From Clostridiales bacterium Firm_11 (GTDB lineage: Bacteria > Bacillota > Clostridia > Christensenellales > Aristaeellaceae), in assembly GCA_001604105.1 (NCBI GenBank), contig LVAQ01000009.1, forward strand, positions 1 to 64,000: 64,000 nucleotides of DNA. The letters run 5' to 3'. The notes under the pieces are model-generated. The model had not been told where the DNA came from. It worked only from the letters and a program-made list of their open reading frames with translations, and made no database searches. The position numbers and the translations under genes are program-made. Every line of letters begins with the position of its first letter. Position 1 is the first letter of the stretch. Below, one piece after another: positions 50,899 to 59,560 of this stretch.

Positions 50899-53655
50899 AT
50901 GCAAAATCCCCCCGCAACCGTACTGCTGGTAGATGGCCACAGCCTGATCCATCGCGCGTTCCATGCGCTTCCGCCGCTTTCGGTGGGCGGCGTATTCACC
51001 AACGCTGTGCAGGGCTTTTTTTCGATGCTGTTCAAAGCCATTGCGGATTATCGCCCGGATGCGCTCTGCGTGATGTTTGATCTGCACGCGCCCACGTTCC
51101 GGCATACAATGTATGATGCCTATAAAGCAGGGCGAAAGCCTACCCCCGAAGAGCTGCGCCCCCAGTTCCCCATCATCCGGGAGATTCTCACCGCGATGGG
51201 CGTAACCATCTGCGAGCTGGAGGGTTACGAGGCGGATGATCTGCTGGGCACCGCCGCCACCCTTGCCAATCAGGAGGGCATCCACGCCTACATCCTCACC
51301 GGCGACCGGGACAGTCTGCAACTGATCAACCGCCACACACAGGTCATCCTTACCAAAACAGGCATCAGTGAAAGCCTGCTGCTCTCCCCCGAAGCCATGC
51401 GAGATATCTATGGCTATGGCCCCGAGCAGGTTACCGACATGAAAGGGCTCATGGGTGACAGCAGCGATAACATCCCGGGTGTGCCCGGTGTTGGGGAAAA
51501 GACGGCGCTCAAACTCATCACCCAATACGGCACGCTGGAGAAGGTGCTGGAACACGCGCAGGATGTGCCCGGCAAGCTGGGCGAACGCCTGCGTGAGAAC
51601 CGCGAGAAGGCTGAACTCAGCAAGGATTTAGGCACCATACGCACCAGCGCGCCCCTTGCCATCCGCTTTGATGATTGCGGGCTTTCCAGCATGCTCCAGG
51701 GCATCCCCACCATGCAGAAATACCACCTCAACCGCCTGAGCCAGCAGCTTGCCACTCTACTGTCGACAGATGTGGACAAGGCTTTTCTGCCGCCAAGACC
51801 CTCCACCGCCGCCGATAGCCGGAACCGCAAGCCAAAACCCGTCGCGGACGCTCCCGCGCCGCTGCGGGCAGAGGAGCCGCCCACGCAGGGTCCTGCGCCC
51901 ATCGCGCTTACCGATACCGCCGCCATCCAGACCCTTGCGCAAGCCTTGCTAAGCAGCAAAGCCCCGATTTCACTCTACCTTGGAGAAAGCGCCATCGGGC
52001 TGGCCGTGGCGGATGGCCGCAGCTGGTATGCCCCGCTGCTTTTGGACATCACCACCCCCGGCCTGTATGAGGAGCAGATTCTGGGCGCGCTGCAAGCGTT
52101 ATTGCGTGAGGGCGTATGCTACACGCACGGCGCAAAAACGCTGCTGCACAGGCTCGCACGCCATAAACTTCCCCTGCCTGCAATCGGGTTTGATACGCTG
52201 GTAGCCGCCTATTTGCTGGAACCAACGCACAAGGGCTTTACCTTGCCCGAAGCGCTGCTTGCTTTGCAGGGCGCGACACCCGAAGCACCGCCGGAAGCTG
52301 AAACCGACGCGCCTGCGCCCGCCAAGGGAAAAAAAGCGCTGCCCCCGCCGGAAGCGCCGGAAAAGGCAGCAGAATTGGCCGCGGGCATCTTCCCGCTGGC
52401 CGCAGCACAAAGCCAGCGCCTGACCGCGCAAGGCATGCTCACGCTGCTTACCGATATGGAAATGCCGCTTACGCGCGTGTTATTTGCCATGGAGCAGGAA
52501 GGCTTCAGCGTTGACAAAGCCGCCCTTGCGGAACTGGGCGCGCTCTTTACAGCCCAGATTGAGCAGTGCCGCGCGGCGGTGATCGCCGCGACCGGCTGGG
52601 AAGAATTCAACGTAAACAGCCCCAAACAGCTGGGCGAAGTGTTGTTTGACAGGCTGGGTCTTGTATCTCCCCAACGTAAAGGAAAGAACGGCGCCTGGTC
52701 AACCTCGGCGGAAGTGCTCGAAGCGCTGGAACACCCCGCCATTGAACCGCTGCTCCAATACCGCAAGCTGACCAAGCTGATGGGCACCTATATCGAAGGC
52801 TTGAGCAAGCTGGTGGACAAAAGCGGCCGCATCCACACCACCTTTGACCAAACCGGCACTGTCACCGGCCGCATTTCCAGCATTGACCCGAATTTGCAGA
52901 ACATTCCCGTACGGAGCGAAGAAGGGCGGGAGATCCGCAAAGCCTTTGTCGCCAAAGAAGGCTGTCTGTTGCTGGACGCGGATTACAGCCAGATCGAGCT
53001 TCGCGTGCTGGCGCACCTGAGCGGCGACCCTGCCATGCAGGATGCGTTCCGCAAAGGGCAGGATATCCACACCCGCACCGCATCCGAGATCGGCGGCGTC
53101 CCCTTTGAAAGCGTGACCCCCGCCATGCGCCGCAGCGCCAAGGCGGTCAACTTCGGCATTGTATATGGCATCAGCGGGTTTGGGCTGGCGCGCAACATCG
53201 GCGTGACCCGCAAGGAAGCCGATGCTTTTATCGCCATGTACTTTGAACGCTATCCCATGGTCAAAACGTTTATGGAAACCTGTGTGCGCAACGGGTATGA
53301 ACTTGGCTACGCGGAAACGCTCTTCCACCGCAGACGCGATCTGTTTGAGCTGCGCAGCGGTAACCGCAATTTGCGCAGTTTCGGCGAGCGCGCCGCGATG
53401 AACACCCCTGTGCAAGGCACCGCCGCGGATATCATCAAGCTGGCCATGGTTCGCGTACAGCATGAGCTGGCGCAAGGCGGTTATGCGGCCAAGCTCATCC
53501 TGCAAGTGCATGATGAATTGGTGGTAGAGTGCCCCCTTGCGGAGCTGGATGCCGTATCCCGGCTGCTACAGAACGCGATGGAGCAAATTGTCACCCTTTC
53601 GGTACCGCTGGTGGCAGAGGTCAGCAGCGGCAAAAGCTGGTATGATGCCAAGTAG
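50899..53655 (+). CDS. polA: DNA polymerase I
   Basis: 918 residues. The N-terminal 5'-3' exonuclease (1 to about 295) has LLVDGHSLIHRAFHA, EGYEADDLLGT, TGDRDSLQL and GDSSDNIPGVPGVGEKTA. The middle 3'-5' exonuclease-like domain lacks the DxE metal residues and is probably inactive, as in many Gram-positive enzymes; a Pro/Ala-rich linker precedes it and a Pro/Lys-rich insert lies inside it. The polymerase domain carries motif A (DADYSQIELRVLAH), motif B (RRSAKAVNFGIVYG) and motif C (QVHDELV). It processes Okazaki fragments and repairs DNA. Confidence 0.97.
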   Translation: MQNPPATVLLVDGHSLIHRAFHALPPLSVGGVFTNAVQGFFSMLFKAIADYRPDALCVMFDLHAPTFRHTMYDAYKAGRKPTPEELRPQFPIIREILTAMGVTICELEGYEADDLLGTAATLANQEGIHAYILTGDRDSLQLINRHTQVILTKTGISESLLLSPEAMRDIYGYGPEQVTDMKGLMGDSSDNIPGVPGVGEKTALKLITQYGTLEKVLEHAQDVPGKLGERLRENREKAELSKDLGTIRTSAPLAIRFDDCGLSSMLQGIPTMQKYHLNRLSQQLATLLSTDVDKAFLPPRPSTAADSRNRKPKPVADAPAPLRAEEPPTQGPAPIALTDTAAIQTLAQALLSSKAPISLYLGESAIGLAVADGRSWYAPLLLDITTPGLYEEQILGALQALLREGVCYTHGAKTLLHRLARHKLPLPAIGFDTLVAAYLLEPTHKGFTLPEALLALQGATPEAPPEAETDAPAPAKGKKALPPPEAPEKAAELAAGIFPLAAAQSQRLTAQGMLTLLTDMEMPLTRVLFAMEQEGFSVDKAALAELGALFTAQIEQCRAAVIAATGWEEFNVNSPKQLGEVLFDRLGLVSPQRKGKNGAWSTSAEVLEALEHPAIEPLLQYRKLTKLMGTYIEGLSKLVDKSGRIHTTFDQTGTVTGRISSIDPNLQNIPVRSEEGREIRKAFVAKEGCLLLDADYSQIELRVLAHLSGDPAMQDAFRKGQDIHTRTASEIGGVPFESVTPAMRRSAKAVNFGIVYGISGFGLARNIGVTRKEADAFIAMYFERYPMVKTFMETCVRNGYELGYAETLFHRRRDLFELRSGNRNLRSFGERAAMNTPVQGTAADIIKLAMVRVQHELAQGGYAAKLILQVHDELVVECPLAELDAVSRLLQNAMEQIVTLSVPLVAEVSSGKSWYDAK

Positions 53656-53757
53656 CGCGCGCTGCCCTTGGCACGCAACAGCACAAAGCATTTTTCCTTT
53701 TTCCATGCGCGGGAATGCTTTTGGTGCATTCATACGTTCGTTAAGGGAGGGATCCGC

Positions 53758-54408
53758 TTGCGTGTGATCGCCATTACCGGGGGCATAGGCTCAGGCAAGT
53801 CTACCCTATCGGCGTTGTTTGCGCAATGGGGCGCAGTGGTCGTCGATGCTGATGCCATCAGCCGCAAGCTGACCGCGCCGCAAGGCGAGGCGCTGCCGCG
53901 CATCCGCGATGTGTTTGGAGATACCGTCTTCCATGCTGATGGCACGCTGGATCGCGCGGCGCTCGCTGGACGCGTATTTGGCGATGATACAGCCGCACTG
54001 GCAAAGCTCAACGCCATCATGCACCCGCTGATCATCCGCGACAGCGTTCGTGCACTGGATTTACTGCGCGCACAGGGTGTAAAAGCCGCTGTGATCGACG
54101 CGCCCCTGCTGTTTGAAACCGGCATGGATGCGCTTGCGGATGCCATCGTATGCGTTACCGCGCCGCTTGCCGTACGGTTGCGCCGCATCGGCAGGCGTGA
54201 TGCCCTCACGCGTGAACAGGCGCTCAAGCGCATACGCAGCCAAAACCCCGCCGCGCGCAACGAAAGCCTGGCAGATTATGTGTTCACGACAAACACGCCG
54301 ATGTTCATCACACGCTGGAAGGCGCGTACATTGTGGAAGCGCATCCTGACCGATGGGGCGCGGCGTACACCAGACGCGGCATCGTTTGGCACAGCAACGC
54401 GGACGTAA
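53758..54408 (+). CDS. coaE: Dephospho-CoA kinase
   Basis: 216 residues from a TTG at 53758, which is placed 7 nt after GGGAGG; the next possible start (GTG 53764) is too far and the frame upstream is not protein-like. P-loop GGIGSGKST, VVDADAISRKLTAP, HPLIIRDSV and APLLFETGMD with the usual Asp residues define CoaE. It phosphorylates dephospho-CoA, the last step of CoA synthesis. The C-terminus after DYVFTTNT is longer and less typical than usual. A weak inverted repeat AAAGCATT/AATGCTTT (53685-53721) separates it from polA. coaE next to polA is a common Firmicutes order. Confidence 0.92.
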   Translation: MRVIAITGGIGSGKSTLSALFAQWGAVVVDADAISRKLTAPQGEALPRIRDVFGDTVFHADGTLDRAALAGRVFGDDTAALAKLNAIMHPLIIRDSVRALDLLRAQGVKAAVIDAPLLFETGMDALADAIVCVTAPLAVRLRRIGRRDALTREQALKRIRSQNPAARNESLADYVFTTNTPMFITRWKARTLWKRILTDGARRTPDAASFGTATRT

Positions 54409-54559
54409 TCCTGCGCCCATCCGCGAATCAAACGTTGATACTGCTGCCCGATGGCGGTTTCCCCAACACCGCGAGAACCTCACGGCAGTATTGGCCTTTT
54501 TACCTCCGCCGCAACAGCGCGGCCGATTCAGCCTCGCGTTTCACGAAAGGAGCATTGCA

Positions 54560-56605
54560 ATGCTGCTATGTTTCCCCCATCGATACCGCAGCGATGATGA
54601 GGACTATGCGCCCATCGATTATTCCTATGTGGGCAGCGTGGCGGAAGGCAAACGCCGCCAGCAGGGCGCAAACATTCACCAGACGCCGGAACAGGCAAAC
54701 GTACGCCATCGCGCCGCACCCAAGCAGGACGATTCGAATGCGGAGAACACGGCTGACGCTGGCCAGCCGCGCGGCCTAGAAGCCGCCAGGCGGTTACCCC
54801 GCAGCGGCGATGGCGCTGCCAATGCGGCACGCATTGCCTATCCGCGCGCGCGTGATAATGACTTCGCAGCCGCTCCCGCGTACGCGCCGCAGCGCCCGCC
54901 CACGCTGGATGCGGCAGCCCAGGCATCGCAGCGCCGGCCAAAAGATCCCGCGGGTACCCGCGCCCCCGCCAATCCTTTTGCCCCGCAGGGAGCGCCGCCT
55001 TATGAGGAGGCTTACCCGGCTCAAGAAACCCCTGCGGAAGAAATCCCCGAATGGCTGCGCATGGCACGCCACAACACCCCTTATCAGGGCGCCATACGCA
55101 CCCGGCAAGACCCGCAACCTGCAACCAAGCCGCAGGTTTCTGATGCCCCACCGCAGACCGATCTGCTGGGCAGACCCATCGCGCGCCCGAAACCCCCTGC
55201 GCAGCCGCATCCAACCCCCGCCAACGCGGAGGAGTATGCCCAGGCGGGATACCCTGAAACGTTGATCGCCCTGCATCAGCAGGAAGAAGATGCCCGCCAG
55301 ACCGCACTTGGGCTAGGCCGTAAACGGCACGGCGCACAGCTGGCCGCGCCGCCCGAAAGGCGGCAGCCCTTCGCGCCGCAGGCTGGAGGCCATCGCCAGC
55401 CAATGCATCATCCGCAGGATTCCTTTGGCGCAGACGCCCCGCGAGGGCGGCGCTCAACCGCACCGGATTTTGCTCCGCAGATTACCGGCGGGTATGACCC
55501 CTACGCGCCGCAAGCATACAATGAGAGCGCTGACGCATCTTTAGCGCACAATGGCGCGGATGCCTATGCGCCCCGCTTTCATGACCCGGATTCACGCAAC
55601 GCGGCGCAAGCGAGACGCATGCCCCGTACACGCAGCCAGCAAGCGCATGGCCATCCTCCCTACACACAGGGCGCAATGCCCGAATCCCCCCCGGAAGGTG
55701 TGCCCGGTAATTCCCCGCCGCCACGGCGGGTACGCTCGCACCCCTATGGCGGGGAAGACGCCGCGCAGCATAATGGCTATGCGCCCGGCCTGCCGCAGCC
55801 ACAAGCCGCCAACAGCCGTAACCCTTATTACGCGCTGGATGGCGTGCCGCAGTCGCCGGAAGATGCCTGGCAGGACGAGTTTCCGCAGGAGGACGAGGCG
55901 GAAAAGCCAAAGATTACGATACCCTATTTGGGCATTGCCACGTTTGCCGCGGCGCTGGCGCTGGTGGTATTGTGGATCCTGCAAGGCAGCTTTGTGCGGC
56001 AAACGCAGGCGGTCTATACGGCGCGCGTAGCCGCGCAGGCAAAACAGGCGGATAATCACCCCTATCAATACCGCGAGCTGATCGAAAGCCAAGCTGCCGC
56101 CAACAATCTGCACCCCGCGTTCGTGGCCGCCATCGTGCTTAATGAAAGCTCCTTCAACCCCAACGCGGAAAGCCGTGTGGGGGCGCGCGGCCTGATGCAG
56201 ATGATGCCGGACACCGCGCAATGGGTCTATGATAAAATCGGCGATACGGGCGAGTACAGCTTTGACATGATGTATGACCCCGATACTAATGTGCGCTATG
56301 CCTGCTGGTATCTCTCCTTCCTGAGCGATCGATTCCGGAACGACCCGGTTCTGGTAGCGGCGGCGTTCCACGCGGGACAAACCACCGTGCAGAATTGGCT
56401 GAACGATTCCCGTTACAGCAAAGACAGCCAAACCATTGATCTGGATGATATGATGGATGGTCCCACCAAGAATTACGCGACGCGCGTAACCAGTGCCTAT
56501 GCCGTTTACCGCCGCCTGTATTATGAGGGAGGCCTGGAGCAGATTCAAGAAGCGCAATCCCAGGCGACCGCCGCTCTGGCGCAAGACGATACGCTCGCTT
56601 CCTGA
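54560..56605 (+). CDS. Membrane-bound lytic transglycosylase with long disordered N-terminus
   Basis: 681 residues from the ATG at 54560 (AAAGGAG 7 nt upstream); earlier in-frame ATG codons are inside the coaE end. About 450 N-terminal residues are low-complexity, rich in Pro, Ala, Gln and Arg, with no domain; then one membrane helix (about 457-479, IATFAAALALVVLWILQGSF). Outside lies an SLT domain (about 505-650): IVLNESSFNPNAES with the catalytic Glu near 529, VGARGLMQMMPDTAQW and the final AAFHAGQTTVQNWL. It should cleave the glycan strands of peptidoglycan. The very long cytoplasmic tail is unusual and may be a scaffold. It is followed by three more exported proteins on the same strand. 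Confidence 0.88.
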   Translation: MLLCFPHRYRSDDEDYAPIDYSYVGSVAEGKRRQQGANIHQTPEQANVRHRAAPKQDDSNAENTADAGQPRGLEAARRLPRSGDGAANAARIAYPRARDNDFAAAPAYAPQRPPTLDAAAQASQRRPKDPAGTRAPANPFAPQGAPPYEEAYPAQETPAEEIPEWLRMARHNTPYQGAIRTRQDPQPATKPQVSDAPPQTDLLGRPIARPKPPAQPHPTPANAEEYAQAGYPETLIALHQQEEDARQTALGLGRKRHGAQLAAPPERRQPFAPQAGGHRQPMHHPQDSFGADAPRGRRSTAPDFAPQITGGYDPYAPQAYNESADASLAHNGADAYAPRFHDPDSRNAAQARRMPRTRSQQAHGHPPYTQGAMPESPPEGVPGNSPPPRRVRSHPYGGEDAAQHNGYAPGLPQPQAANSRNPYYALDGVPQSPEDAWQDEFPQEDEAEKPKITIPYLGIATFAAALALVVLWILQGSFVRQTQAVYTARVAAQAKQADNHPYQYRELIESQAAANNLHPAFVAAIVLNESSFNPNAESRVGARGLMQMMPDTAQWVYDKIGDTGEYSFDMMYDPDTNVRYACWYLSFLSDRFRNDPVLVAAAFHAGQTTVQNWLNDSRYSKDSQTIDLDDMMDGPTKNYATRVTSAYAVYRRLYYEGGLEQIQEAQSQATAALAQDDTLAS

Positions 56606-56702
56606 AGCATGGGTATATCCCGCGCTTGGCAAACCCGCGCAACAAAGCCGCTCCATCTATGCGCGCTTTCCCCGCGGCACCCCACCCCAAAGGAGGAACC
56701 TC

Positions 56703-58253
56703 ATGAAACGCATGCTTTCTGTGCTGACCGCGCTGGCGCTGTCCATCGCCTCCCTGCCAGCCCTTGCCGAAAACGTATCGGATTCGCTCATCGTGGGCAT
56801 TTATTCTACCCGCACCACGGAGCTGCGTCCGCTGAACCCGCAGGAGCGTGATATCATCTCCATTTATGGTATGGTATATGAAAGCCTTGTGACTGTGGAT
56901 GACAACGGTCTTCCCCAGCCCCTTTTAGCGGAGAACTGGACGGAAACCGGCAGCGGAAAAACCTGGACTTTCACGCTGCGTGAAAATGTCACCTTTTCGG
57001 ATGGTACCCCGCTGACCGCGGCGGATGTAGTCGCCTCCTGCCAATACCTGCTCACCATGGCGAAGAATGAAAACCGTTCCGAACGGGGTTTTTACCAAAA
57101 CCTGCGCTATATGATCAGCAGCATCAGCGCCAGCGATGATCGTACTGTAGTCATTAAAACGTCGGATCGCTCCTATTATGGCATCCTGTATTCGCTCACC
57201 TTCCCCATCGTTCCCGCCTCCCAGGTCGATGTTCCCAACCCTTTGGGAACCGGCCCCTATGTGGTATCCGCGTTTGAAGCGGCCAACTATCTCTGGCTCA
57301 AAGTCAATGAGCGATGGTGGCAAACCAAGCCGCAGGTTACAGAGATCATGGTGTCGCTGTTCTCCAGCAATAAGGATTTGATTACCGCGTACGAGTATGG
57401 GCGCGTCGATACGGCGTTTACCCGCTCCGTTGCCGCGTCGCAGTACAAAAGCGGTATCAACACGCTTTCCATCCCTTACAACACGCGGCAACTGGAGACC
57501 CTGCTGCTCAACCACGAGGAGTTCCCGCTGGGCAATTTGAACATCCGTAAGGCAATCCGCGCAGCCATCGATACCAAGCTGATCGCAAACAATGTATATA
57601 TGGGCATGACGGTGGATTCCTTTACCCCCATTTCCTCGGCCAGTTGGCTTTATCTGGATGAAGAAAAGCAGTATCAGTATAACCTCGAATTGGCTAAGCA
57701 GCTCCTGGCGGAAGAGGGTTGGAGCGATACCGATGATGACGGGGTACTGGATAAGGTGGTTGATAGCGGCAAGAAAAACTTCTATCTGCGCCTGTTTGTC
57801 TATGAGGATCCCATCAACGATGTACGCTTTGAAACCGCCAACATGATTGCCGATATGCTCGAGCCCCTCAAAATCCGTGTGAACATTACCACCATGACGT
57901 ACGATCAAATGCAGGAGAAGCTGACCGCAGGCTCATTTGATATGGCACTGGCTTCCTTTCAAATGGATGTATCGCCGGATGCGGGTTTCATGCTCATGAA
58001 GGGGAACTCCGGCAACTATTGCCGCTATGTTTCCAGTGAAATGACAAGCCTTTTTAACACCCTGCGCACCAACCATCGGCAGGAGGATTATGCCTACACC
58101 ATGCAGGCTATCCAGCGTCAATTCACAAACGACGTCCCCTTTCTATGCCTGTTTTACCGTGCGGGGGCAGTCCTGACACGCAAAATGTACACCACCGTTC
58201 GCGATATACGCGAATTCGAACTCTTGCGTGGTATCGAAGCCTTTGGGCGGTAA
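56703..58253 (+). CDS. Extracellular solute-binding protein, family 5 (oligopeptide-type)
   Basis: 516 residues from the ATG at 56703 (AAAGGAGGAACCTC). A signal peptide MKRMLSVLTALALSIASLPALA is followed by a SBP_bac_5 body: IYGMVYESLVTVDDNGLPQPLLAENW, WTFTLRENVTFSDGTPLTAADV, GTGPYVV and LRKALNYAID-like NIRKAIRAAIDTKLIA. It should bind peptides or similar ligands for an ABC importer. No lipobox Cys is present, so unlike usual Gram-positive binding proteins it would not be lipid-anchored. No permease or ATPase gene is adjacent. Some family members act as sensors, chaperones or in wall turnover, which fits the surrounding cell-wall genes. Confidence 0.88.
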   Translation: MKRMLSVLTALALSIASLPALAENVSDSLIVGIYSTRTTELRPLNPQERDIISIYGMVYESLVTVDDNGLPQPLLAENWTETGSGKTWTFTLRENVTFSDGTPLTAADVVASCQYLLTMAKNENRSERGFYQNLRYMISSISASDDRTVVIKTSDRSYYGILYSLTFPIVPASQVDVPNPLGTGPYVVSAFEAANYLWLKVNERWWQTKPQVTEIMVSLFSSNKDLITAYEYGRVDTAFTRSVAASQYKSGINTLSIPYNTRQLETLLLNHEEFPLGNLNIRKAIRAAIDTKLIANNVYMGMTVDSFTPISSASWLYLDEEKQYQYNLELAKQLLAEEGWSDTDDDGVLDKVVDSGKKNFYLRLFVYEDPINDVRFETANMIADMLEPLKIRVNITTMTYDQMQEKLTAGSFDMALASFQMDVSPDAGFMLMKGNSGNYCRYVSSEMTSLFNTLRTNHRQEDYAYTMQAIQRQFTNDVPFLCLFYRAGAVLTRKMYTTVRDIREFELLRGIEAFGR

Positions 58254-58289
58254 CATGCGTCGTAAACAAGCATAGAAGGAGGAGGATGC

Positions 58290-59312
58290 ATGCTTTCCAT
58301 ACGCGCTTTTGCACTCCTGTGCATAGTGGTGCTTGTTATGGTATCGCCTTGCGCCTGTGCGCTGGCAACGGATGCCGACGGCGGCATCACCGCCTTGGCC
58401 GCACAAAACGAAGCCAATGAAAACGGCGATGATGACAGCGCGGCGGATCTTCCTATGCCTGAGGCCGAAGAACCTCCAGAGCAAGCAGATACGCCGATTG
58501 ACCCCGGTGAATTGCCCGATTTTGTGCCCCTGCTGCTGGCGGTAGCTGCCGCGGAAATCGGCTATACGGAAGGCGCCAATAACCTTACCAAGTATGGGGA
58601 ATGGGCGGGGGATCCCAACGCGCAATGGTGCGCGGAATTTGTCTGCTGGAGCGTAGACCAGACGGATCAGCTTTACCAGACGACCTTGCTTGAAAGCATC
58701 TATCCCAATTACAGCAGCCAGAACACCGGGCGGGATTGGTTTATCAAGCGCGGCCGGTTTGTCTACCGCAGGGGCAACTGCCCCGGGTGGGGCTACCAAT
58801 GGTTGCGCGGCGCAGATCATATTCTGCGTAAGAACGAGTACATCCCGCGCCCGGGCGACCTGATGTTTTTCAGCTACAATGCCGCCGGCGATACCGAGCA
58901 TGTGGCGCTGGTGGAGTACAGCGCCTATGATGCGCAGGGCAATGTAATGGTGCATGTAATCGAGGGCAATAACCCCTCCAGCGTGCAGCGCAACCGTTAT
59001 GCCCTCAACAACAGTCAGGTGCTTGGGTTTGGCACCGCACAGGATGTGGTGGATACCACCATGCGCAGCGGCTGTGTTGGCGATAAGGTGTTGCAACTGC
59101 AACAATGGCTTCATCGCCTAGGTTTCTTAGAAGAACAGCACCTCACCGGCAGTTTTGGCAGCAATACGCGCGCCGCGGTTGTCGCCTATCAACAGACGAT
59201 GGAGGGTAAAACCGCAAACGGTCTTGCCGATCGAGTAACCCAGCAGGCGATTGAAGCGGCCATCATCCAACTGGATTTTGAAACCCCTGAGAATTGGCTG
59301 GTTGCGGATTAA
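58290..59312 (+). CDS. Secreted CHAP-domain hydrolase with peptidoglycan-binding domain
   Basis: 340 residues. A signal peptide (AFALLCIVVLVMVSPCACALA) is followed by an acidic linker (about 40-75), a CHAP-like domain with Cys114 (NAQWCAEFVCW) and His204 (DTEHVALVEY), and a PG_binding_1 domain (about 261-322: VLQLQQWLHRLGFL, then GSFGSNTRAAVVAYQQ). CHAP domains cut peptidoglycan as amidases or endopeptidases, with the Cys-His pair as catalysts. It lies 36 bp after the solute-binding gene with AAGGAGGAGG at the start, so co-transcription is likely. Confidence 0.88.
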   Translation: MLSIRAFALLCIVVLVMVSPCACALATDADGGITALAAQNEANENGDDDSAADLPMPEAEEPPEQADTPIDPGELPDFVPLLLAVAAAEIGYTEGANNLTKYGEWAGDPNAQWCAEFVCWSVDQTDQLYQTTLLESIYPNYSSQNTGRDWFIKRGRFVYRRGNCPGWGYQWLRGADHILRKNEYIPRPGDLMFFSYNAAGDTEHVALVEYSAYDAQGNVMVHVIEGNNPSSVQRNRYALNNSQVLGFGTAQDVVDTTMRSGCVGDKVLQLQQWLHRLGFLEEQHLTGSFGSNTRAAVVAYQQTMEGKTANGLADRVTQQAIEAAIIQLDFETPENWLVAD

Positions 59313-59383
59313 ACCATTGCGCGCCACGGCGCAGCCCATGACGTCATGCCCGCTGCCCTGCGCAGGCGCCTCTTATTGTATGG

Positions 59384-59413
59384 TTGTGCGCAAGGCTGGT
59401 TTGGGTGTACAAT
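59384..59413 (+). promoter_or_regulatory. Promoter of the caspase-like gene
   Basis: TTGTGC (59384-59389), 18 bp, TACAAT (59408-59413). The start site would fall near 59420, three bases before the 5' arm of the structured leader. Confidence 0.5.
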
Positions 59414-59422
59414 AGGATGTGG

Positions 59423-59546
59423 TTCGGTACTGATAGTCCCTTATCATAACCTGACGTTCCCTATTCGAGGTGCGCGGCGTAACATCCAGTTATGTGTGTT
59501 TAACATAAGCGGTGATGGATGCCCCAGCCCATGCCTTAGTACCGAA
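59423..59546 (+). promoter_or_regulatory. Structured leader RNA closed by an 11-bp helix
   Basis: TTCGGTACTGA (59423-59433) pairs with TTAGTACCGAA (59536-59546), 11 bp with one G-U, and encloses about 100 nt. Inside, TGATA/TATCA (59431-59446 region), CATCC/GGATG and TTATGT/ACATAA (59486-59508 region) can form side helices. The 3' arm ends 2 nt before GGGAGG, the ribosome site of the caspase-like gene. The geometry is that of a riboswitch or thermosensor-like leader, but none of the known riboswitch core motifs I checked by eye is present. Confidence 0.5.
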
Positions 59547-59560
59547 GCGGGAGGTTGAGC

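Noticed and set aside
53685..53721. AAAGCATT/AATGCTTT inverted repeat as polA terminator
   Set aside because: The loop is long, the stem is only 8 bp and AT-rich and no U-tract follows, so I did not list it as a terminator.
54333..54779. Possible frameshift extending coaE into another frame
   Set aside because: The alternative frame after residue ~185 shows no CoaE-like sequence, and the existing end is an acceptable, if atypical, last helix. The downstream start at 54560 has its own good ribosome site.
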